Source: Funneliformis mosseae (Eukaryota; Glomeromycota; Glomeromycetes; Glomerales; Glomeraceae). From it: a DNA stretch of 16,009 nucleotides. The notes below the pieces were generated by a model, which searched no databases, was not told where the DNA came from, and was given only the letters and a program-made list of their open reading frames with translations. The DNA is taken from the NCBI GenBank assembly GCA_910592005.1, contig CAJVPP010002170.1:1-16009 (forward strand). Direction: 5' to 3'. The translations under genes and the position numbers were made by a program. The stretch's first letter is position 1. Every line of letters starts with the position of its first letter. Below are positions 8,701-15,100 of this stretch, one piece after another.

Positions 8701-9744
8701 ATTCAGGTTCTGATTTAAATTCAGATTCTAACATCTTATCCAGTAATAGATTATCTAGTGATGATTCTGATTCTAACATAAGTTCTTCTGATTCTGGGGG
8801 TGATATCACTATTAATATTGCTAAGTCAAAAAAAGTAAGATGTAGTGGGAAAAAGGACTCTTTTAGTAATAAAAGCTCTAAGACTGTAAAAAAGTCACGC
8901 AAGACAAAACAGGGGCCAGAAGTATTAAAGTATGATCAGAAAAATAATAATGCTATTTCTTTTTAACTAAAACTGGCCAGAAAACTATTCGCAAAATAGT
9001 TCGAAGTGAACTTAGTTCTACCCTTCGAGAAGAACTTAAAAAGATCCTCCCTCTGTATATGATTCAAGCCTTTTCGCTAGATACTAAGAAGCTAGATCAG
9101 GAAAAAAACATCAAATCTAAAGCCAATGATTTTTTGTCTTTCTGAAAATCAGCTCTTGCAATACCTAACTCAGATGAAGAAGAGACTTTAGATGATCTAA
9201 TGGAAATTGATTTCATCCAAAAAGGGAGCCAAAAATAAATGTTGCGACAGTAAAGTGTAAAATCAAATGTTTAAAGATTCTAGCCATAAAAGTTGACTCT
9301 GGAGCTGAGCCTCCCATTATAACAGAAAATATCATTGAATGTGTGAGGGCTAAAATTGATAAATCTAAAACACATGATCTCAGCGGTATTGCTACTGTTC
9401 CAATTAAATCTGTTAGAGTTGTCCGCAATTTGCCTATTACTCTAACCTCAGGTTATACTATTTATGAAGATTTTATCGTAGTGAAATACTACAAACTGAC
9501 GCTAATATTTTTCAACTAACTTTTAAAGAAATACAATTACGCAATAAATTGGAAAACCAATGAACTAAAGATCCTTCTTAATGGGAAAGACTATATTATT
9601 CCAGTCACTATGCATAAGGTCAAAAACAAGCTTAAGGTGAATTACACGAATATTACTTCTGAATGTGATGATCTGTTAGTTCCAAACAAGATTTTTCAAG
9701 ACCCGTAGGACTTAAGCGAAGATAGCACATTAAAAAAAACATGA
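8701..9744 (+). pseudogene. Ser/Asp-rich linker plus retropepsin-type aspartic protease, decayed
   Basis: After a shift near 8690 the frame is extremely Ser/Asp-rich (ATIDSGSDLNSDSNILSSNR, then DDSDSNISSSDSGGD) and then basic (KKSRKTKQ). Another shift gives TIRKIVRSELSSTLREELKK and SDEEETLDDLMEIDFIQK near 9170-9220. The protease follows from about 9236: KILAIKVDSGAEPPIITENI with the catalytic Asp in DSGA (9295-9303), DLSGIATVPIKSVRVVRNLP, DFIVVKYYKLTLIFFN, LLKKYNYAINWKTNELKILL and DYIIPVTMHKVKNKLKVN. This is the strand order of retropepsins, which cleave Gag and its partners; the usual ILG near the end of the core is IFF here. One further stop (TAG near 9708) precedes the TGA at 9742-9744. 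No reverse transcriptase, RNase H or integrase follows. Confidence 0.83.
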
Positions 9745-9842
9745 GTTATAACGAGCTTGAAAAACTGTTATATGATACTTTTATCTCCAAAGTTAGATTA
9801 ATTGAGATTAATAAAAATCTGCAATCCTTTTCTTCTTACTAA
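9741..9842 (+). CDS. Small ORF in the -1 frame at the end of the protease gene
   Basis: ATG at 9741 starts 33 codons (MSYNELEKLLYDTFISKVRL...) ending TAA at 9840-9842. The first codon overlaps the last codons of the protease frame. An eight-A run at 9732-9739 lies immediately upstream and puts this ORF in the -1 frame with respect to the protease, so it could be a C-terminal extension reached by one base lost or by slippage. It is helical, charged and unrecognised. Given general decay, an indel is at least as likely as programmed frameshifting. Confidence 0.35.
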   Translation: MSYNELEKLLYDTFISKVRLIEINKNLQSFSSY

Positions 9843-9912
9843 CTATTCATCATTTGCTATGCAAACATAGTCTCACTAAGACTTCTGCAAAGCATTTTTT
9901 GTCCAAATAAAA
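9843..9912. other. Short convergent spacer; no gene seen
   Basis: Seventy bases between the plus-strand protease-end ORF and the minus-strand unknown gene; no gene or terminator structure was recognised. Confidence 0.4.
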
Positions 9913-10474
9913 TTAAAGGGTGGAGTTGTAATCTAAGAGCTTTTCTGATTTGCGTATAGCTTCTTCTGCTTTGATATGATTCTTTTCGATTAAAGAAAAT
10001 ATGTCATGTGAGATGTTTAGGGTGGAGTTTTGATAAAGACCCCCAGCTGGAATCTCAGGTAAGTCAGAACTTTAAATAGATTTGAGCTGATCCTAGAGGG
10101 AGCATTTCGTTAGTTTCTTTTTCTTTTTTTACTTTCTTGTACATTTATCTCATAAAATAGATCTGCCGTTAAGACACTTCGCAAAGATTCTGAAATTGGA
10201 TGATTATTTTCTTTATCTTGTGGATTATTCTCTGAAGAAGGGACTGATGAGATGGATTGTACCTTCCTAATCTTCTTGACAAAGTAATTTCCATTTTGCT
10301 GTAAACGTTCACAATAGTTCTATATATCATGAATCTGATTTTTATTAATATGATACTCCTTTACTATCATATATGCCAGAACTTTATTTTTAAGATGTCT
10401 AATTTCTTTAATTTCTCAGGTGTTAAAATATTAGCACTTTACTGATAATAAGTTTTTAGAATTGAGGTAGACAT
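9913..10474 (-). pseudogene. Unrecognised helical protein gene, decayed
   Basis: ATG at 10472-10474 gives MSTSILKTYYQ, a stop, SANILTPEKLKKLDILK; a one-base shift then gives NKVLAYMIVKEYHINKNQIH, a stop, NYCERLQQNGNYFVKKIRKV, a Ser/Pro/Asn-rich acidic stretch and LTADLFYEINVQESKKRKRN. A further shift near 10080 leads to LPEIPAGGLYQNSTLNISHD, then SLIEKNHIKAEEAIRKSEKL and TAA at 9913-9915. Coding character is clear from long readable segments and the common stop pattern, about 187 codons in all, but I do not recognise a family. It is divergent from the membrane-anchored coiled-coil gene at 10763, with the 40-bp repeats between them, and convergent with the Gag-protease gene. In Polintons, genes in such positions are often capsid or minor virion proteins; nothing here shows that. 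Confidence 0.5.
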
Positions 10475-10520
10475 ACTCCTCAGATATTTTTATATGATGC
10501 ATAAAAAATATTAGAAATCA

Positions 10521-10640
10521 ATATTTATCGTTTTAGATAGATAAAATATGATAGAAATAAATATTTATCATTATAAGATAAAAAAGAACGTTAAAAAATA
10601 TAATTTATTGTTTTAGATAAATAAAATACATTCTAATTCA
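10521..10640. repeat. Three 40-bp AT-rich tandem repeats between divergent genes
   Basis: Copies start at 10521, 10561 and 10601 with an exact 40-bp period. Shared core is ATATTTAT followed by C/TGTTTTAGATA and a run ending in AAAATA or similar (copy 2 has ATTATAAGATA). A partial fourth copy may lie upstream (10490-10520). The array is centred in the 288-bp gap between the minus-strand gene starting at 10474 and the plus-strand gene starting at 10763. Position suggests a divergent promoter, a protein-binding array or a replication-related site; the sequence alone does not say which. Confidence 0.85.
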
Positions 10641-10762
10641 CTATCTATAATTAATGATAAAAAATGATTGATATCTTTCGTATTCATTTTATATTTATCG
10701 CAATTGTTCTCTAACAAAAAATATAAAAGTTTTTTTTACATGTTTATGACTAATGTAAATAA

Positions 10763-11377
10763 ATGGGAACATATGATCTTAAAAAAGAGATATACTGCAT
10801 CTTGCAAGACTCATCTAAAATTCGAGATTATAATACTAAGTTGCAGAGCGAATTTATAAACCTCAATGATGAAAATAGGCAGTTGAAGGTTGAAAATTCT
10901 AAACTTGTTTCCCAAAATGATTGTATAGAAATATCTATTGCAAAAGCTAAAGCTGATAACTTTGCAAAATCAGAGGAAGTGAAATCGCTTCAGTCTGTGA
11001 TTAATTTATTGGCTTCAGAATACTCTGATAAAAATAATTGGTCAGATTCGCATGTTAAAATTGGTGGCGAAAAAAATGATGAACTGAAAGAAGTCTTCAG
11101 CTCTAGTGCTTCTTTAGTTATAGGCATCCCAGATAGTCCTATATAAGAAGAAAAGAGCAGTAATTCAAATAGCATAAATTTGAAATCTAATCTCCTAGAA
11201 CTAATCCTACCTGTCACTTTAGCAAACAAGATTTCAGTAGATATTGCAGAAGGAATGATAAAACTATCAGGCTCTCCTATTATTATAGACAAATTATTAT
11301 CATCTATATTTGCCTATTCAATAATACTTTTTCTATTAATCATAATTATATTAGTCATTATTGTGAAAAAACTATGA
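10763..11377 (+). pseudogene. Coiled-coil protein with C-terminal membrane anchor, one internal stop
   Basis: ATG at 10763 starts MGTYDLKKEIYCILQDSSKI. Residues about 20-85 form a heptad-rich coiled coil (RDYNTKLQSEFINLNDENRQ, LKVENSKLVSQN, AKSEEVKSLQSVINLL). After TAA at 11144-11146 the same frame continues EEKSSNSNSINLKSN, LLELILPVTLANKISVDIAE and SGSPIIIDK, then an uninterrupted hydrophobic segment FAYSIILFLLIIIILVIIV (about 11305-11361) and a basic end KKL before the final stop at 11377. Total about 204 residues. The single stop is one C-to-T step from Gln (CAA), and no frameshift is seen, making this the best preserved gene of the element. A tail anchor with a long cytoplasmic coil is the visible architecture; the partner, membrane and family are unknown. 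Confidence 0.65.
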
Positions 11378-11409
11378 AAAATGTGAAAAAAAACTGAGCG
11401 ATATCTTAC

Positions 11410-11457
11410 CTACGAAAATTATATAAATAAGAATCATGTAAAATGCCTTTTGGCTAG
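11410..11457. repeat. Copy A of an intergenic repeat beginning at a TATATAAATAA box
   Basis: Copy A lies between the convergent ends of the membrane-anchored gene and the 11459-12030 gene. It contains TACGAAAA, TATATAAATAA, ATG, AAA, GCCTT, CTA and AAATT in the same order and nearly the same spacing as copy B at 12033-12082. A TATA-like box is present, but position at a convergent junction does not fit a promoter for either gene. Confidence 0.6.
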
Positions 11458-11458
11458 A

Positions 11459-12030
11459 CTAAATTATTATTATTTTCAATCCTAATTGACTACTATATAA
11501 GTACTGGCGCAAGTGAAACTTCTTTGAATCTTTTTCAATACAGGTTAATATCATTTTTAGTAAATCTTTAGGCAGGTTTATTAAGACTTTTTCTGCTTGA
11601 GATACCATACATGCTAATAAACAACCAATATGAATTAGATCACCTTCCTTACCATTATACCTATGCTATAGTAAAAATTAATAGTTATTTATTACAATAT
11701 CTGTCATTTTCTTCTAATCTATTATTATTTTACGAAATTCCTGTCTATCCTCTTCTATGATTGGGAGATAGATTTCATTAGATTTGAAGCCTATATACTA
11801 GGAAACTTGAAGACGTAGTTCAGTTATTATACTAATAAAGCTTATCTTTAAAATATGTAGATTTTTTCAACTGATAGTATTCTAAGAATACAGTTTTGCA
11901 AAATTATTAATTACTAAAATACTAATAGTCATCTCTGGGTATATCTAAAGGGTCCACTCTGTGACCAGGCTAAAGAGATGTTTGCCTTGCAAACTCAGAT
12001 TAAATATAGAAATTGAAGTTAGCCAGTATT
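11459..12030 (-). pseudogene. Unrecognised gene, decayed, downstream of the DNA polymerase gene
   Basis: The readable minus-strand frame gives SEFARQTSL, PGHRVDPLDIPRDDY, FCKTVFLEYYQLKKSTYFKD, then after a shift near 11850 SFISIITELRLQVS, YIGFKSNEIYLPIIEEDRQE, RYNGKEGDLIHIGCLLACMV and SQAEKVLINLPKDLLKMILT, ending LGLKIIII and TAG at 11459-11461. At least eight stops break it. The 5' end is uncertain; no clear ATG was found, and copy B of the intergenic repeat lies just upstream. The conserved-looking DPLDIPRDDY and the Cys-containing hydrophobic stretch do not match a family I know. Same strand and orientation as the polymerase gene, whose 3' end is about 90 bp upstream. Confidence 0.5.
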
Positions 12031-12032
12031 AT

Positions 12033-12082
12033 TTTACGAGAAAAAATATATAAATAATATTATGCAAAGCGCCTTATGACTA
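12033..12082. repeat. Copy B of the intergenic repeat beginning at a TATATAAATAA box
   Basis: Second copy of the pattern at 11410-11457: TACGAGAAAA, TATATAAATAA, TTATGCAAAGCGCCTTATGA and CTAAATT. It sits between the polymerase 3' end (12122) and the start of the minus-strand gene 11459-12030. It contains one of the few CpG-rich spots of the region. Confidence 0.6.
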
Positions 12083-12121
12083 AATTTCTTAGCTGAAATT
12101 GTCACATCTTGCTAAGAGTAC

Positions 12122-15100
12122 TTAACAATATAATTCGATAATTTTGTCTATATTCACTTTAGATGAATTATCTTTTTTGTTATTCTGTAACTTCGATAAT
12201 GTTCGATAGCATATAATTTCTAGGCCAACTACTTTATACCATGTATTTCACAAATCAGCTAGTAATTTACACTCATCTGAATAATATAATAAATATTATT
12301 TTATGATCATGACTTTTGATTTACACTTACTGGTCTTAATAACTAATTTATACATACTGTTTCTATACTCTATATTAATCTCAAAAATTTCTTTAAACAG
12401 TGATGAAAGTTTTAAGCAGATAGAATCCTCTTACTTATCTAACATATTGAGAAAGAAACTATAATAAGCATTATTTTCTGAGCATTTTACTATTCTATCA
12501 GCATAAGTAGTATCAAATAAAGTTTTTGCATAAATGTGGGCCCCTCTTCATAGATGAGATATGATGGCTTCATCTTTTTTCAGACCTTTATAAAGGTTTT
12601 TGATATAGCCTCTAACCCACTTTTCAGCTGATTTCTGCGCTAAAGCATCTCTTATTTTTGATACTTCATCTTCATCCATTTTGTTTTCATCATCTTCGTC
12701 TTCATTCAGATCATTACCTTTATCTACCTCACCATTATCCACTTTATTATTACCTGCTTTATTAATATCTTTTAACTTTTTTAAGGCTTTCAGCACAATT
12801 TCAGATGATGGCTAGTATCTATCATTATGGTTTATAAATTACGCATAGAGCCTGATAACACTTTTCAGACAATAGTTTTTATTGATATTTTTACCAAGAC
12901 GTCTCACCACTTCTAGATACTCTATTTTGTCACCTACCTTCTATGATAAATCATTCTCAACTACAACATATTCAAAGCGTTCACCTGGTTCTAAAATTTG
13001 ATAAAGATAAGGCTTGAGTGTTAGGTCCTTTTTTATGAGCCATTTGGTATCTGCTTCTTCATGGGTATGCTTATCTCACATTTGTGAAATAAAGTGCTGT
13101 ACACTCTTGTTATTTTTATCAGGCTTCTACACGACAGTTTTAATTATTTCATTAAGATCTGTCTGTGAAATATCCTTTACAATTTCTTTGAGTACGTCTT
13201 CTACAATCTGATGTAAGATGCGTGTATTATTTACTCTTATAAATTCTTCCATAATACATTTTTCTATTTTTCAGAAAAGATTAGACTATTCCATTTTACA
13301 GTCTCAACTCCTCAGATAAAAAGCTTGTTATTAAAGTTTGGCTTGCTTATATGTGAAATGCTATAGTATTTTTTCTTTCCAGTAAATACTACCGGAAATA
13401 GAACTTCTTCATATGCCATTTTGAGATAAGAGAACCTGTTATCATTTCTGAGGAAGCCGTTAACTTCATCGTAAAGTTTCTTTATTTTTCCATGAAAATT
13501 TATACCATTCAAGACCAATATTTTTCTTTTGAGATTCCATTATCATAGTCATATAACTCATCGTATTTCTGAAAATACTCTTCTGGGCAGACAAGATATA
13601 AGGAATCAGTATCCTCATATTTTTATTGGAAATCCTTACTTTTAATAAAATCTGCAACAAGTTTAATATTTATCTGTTCAGCTGATGTAATGCCTTCAGC
13701 CAGTTCTCGCAAGAAGAAAGGGGATTTGCTATCTCTAGTGGTGCTATAAAATGAATTTATGTATACTTTAAGAGCACTTTATTTCGCATCTAAGCAGGAA
13801 TAGTCAAAACAAACTGAATTATATTCTGCCATAAATTCATGCTTTTCTTTATTAATAAAATAATATAAATCCTCGCTAAGGCTGACACGTTTTTTTCCTC
13901 TACATTTGCTAAAACCTGCTTGATAGATTTCAATAATGATAAACCTTTATCCATTAAACCAATTACTAGATCCATGTTTTCCTTTTTCACTTTCAAAAGA
14001 GCGAGACGTTTCTTTATCTCATTCTGTTTACCAGATAAATATTCTAACACATTAGTATAAAGCCCTTTTTCTTCGGGAATGTTATTATGCTAAATAGACC
14101 ATGTAAGAATATTTCAATTTTTGAATTTAAAACTAATTTTGTAGAGCTTTTTACCACTTTTTTAGCATGCTCTCGAGATAATATGATTTTATCAGGTAAG
14201 AGGTTGTATATTATGATAAGGTTTGGATACAAGAATGTAAAATCCAAACCTGTGACAGGAAATATATTTTCAAGACCTTTCTTTGACGGAAAGACATAAG
14301 CCCAGGATATTTTTCAGTTTCAGCATTTCCTTTTGAAATTGTACTTGTTAGAACTCCTTTCAGTGTTGTCATGAGATATTGATAGGACACTGATAGGATA
14401 CTGATGGGATATAGATGGGACAGATAGGACCTTTGGGACATAGTGTAAGACAGGTTGAGACATATAGCTGAGACATATAGCTAGGACAATAAATCTCTAG
14501 GATATCATAAATGTACATCACTGACTCCTCCCACCACATACGAAATTACACACTTTCATTCCTATTGTAAAATAATGCGCATCAAACAATGACAGAAAAG
14601 ATATGCTTGCAACCTCCCTATATTCATTAATTAAATTACGCTTGACCATTAACTGCTAGTAACTAAGAGCGTCGATAATGCAATATTTGATCACTTTACG
14701 CATATGTTCAGCTGTTGTGACATTTGTTTCTTTTAATACCCTTTCATAATATTTGTTCATGTGATAAATAAGTAAATCCACTTTATTGTTAAGATTACAC
14801 TCCCTTAAGTAATATATGAGACTACTTTTTTCAGCTTTAGAATAGAATTCCTTAAAATAGGGTCAGATATCAATAGCTACACAGCCAGGAATTTTAAGAT
14901 ATTTTAAATAGAATTTTCTATCATTTACTTTTATCATATTATATTAATATTCCCATTTTATAATTTTTCCAGACTCAATAGCTTGAATAACAATAAATTT
15001 CCAGTCATATTGTGAATCATTAAAGCCTATTTGTATATCTGAGGCTAAGAGTTTCCAACATAATGCGAATGCTTTCAGTAAATTGGTCTGGGATTCACAT

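Noticed and set aside
8669..8902. Open minus-strand frame of 77 codons rich in Glu/Ser/Leu.
   Set aside because: Antisense shadow of the Ser/Asp-rich linker of the Gag-protease gene.
9213..9428. Open minus-strand frame of 71 codons.
   Set aside because: Antisense to the retropepsin core, which carries the catalytic DSGA on the plus strand.
6265..9744. A complete nested LTR retrotransposon.
   Set aside because: No reverse transcriptase, RNase H or second integrase was found in any frame, and no LTR pair flanks the Gag-protease gene.
10521..10640. CRISPR-like array.
   Set aside because: The repeats are directly adjacent with no unique spacers, and the window is eukaryotic.
10990..11292. Open minus-strand frame of 100 codons.
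   Set aside because: Antisense to the coiled-coil/membrane-anchor gene, whose frame has a consistent architecture through this interval.
13014..13211. Open plus-strand frame of 65 codons.
   Set aside because: Antisense shadow of the polymerase (KWLIKKDLTLKPYLYQ on the minus strand).
14087..14299. Open plus-strand frame of 70 codons.
   Set aside because: Antisense to polymerase motif A.
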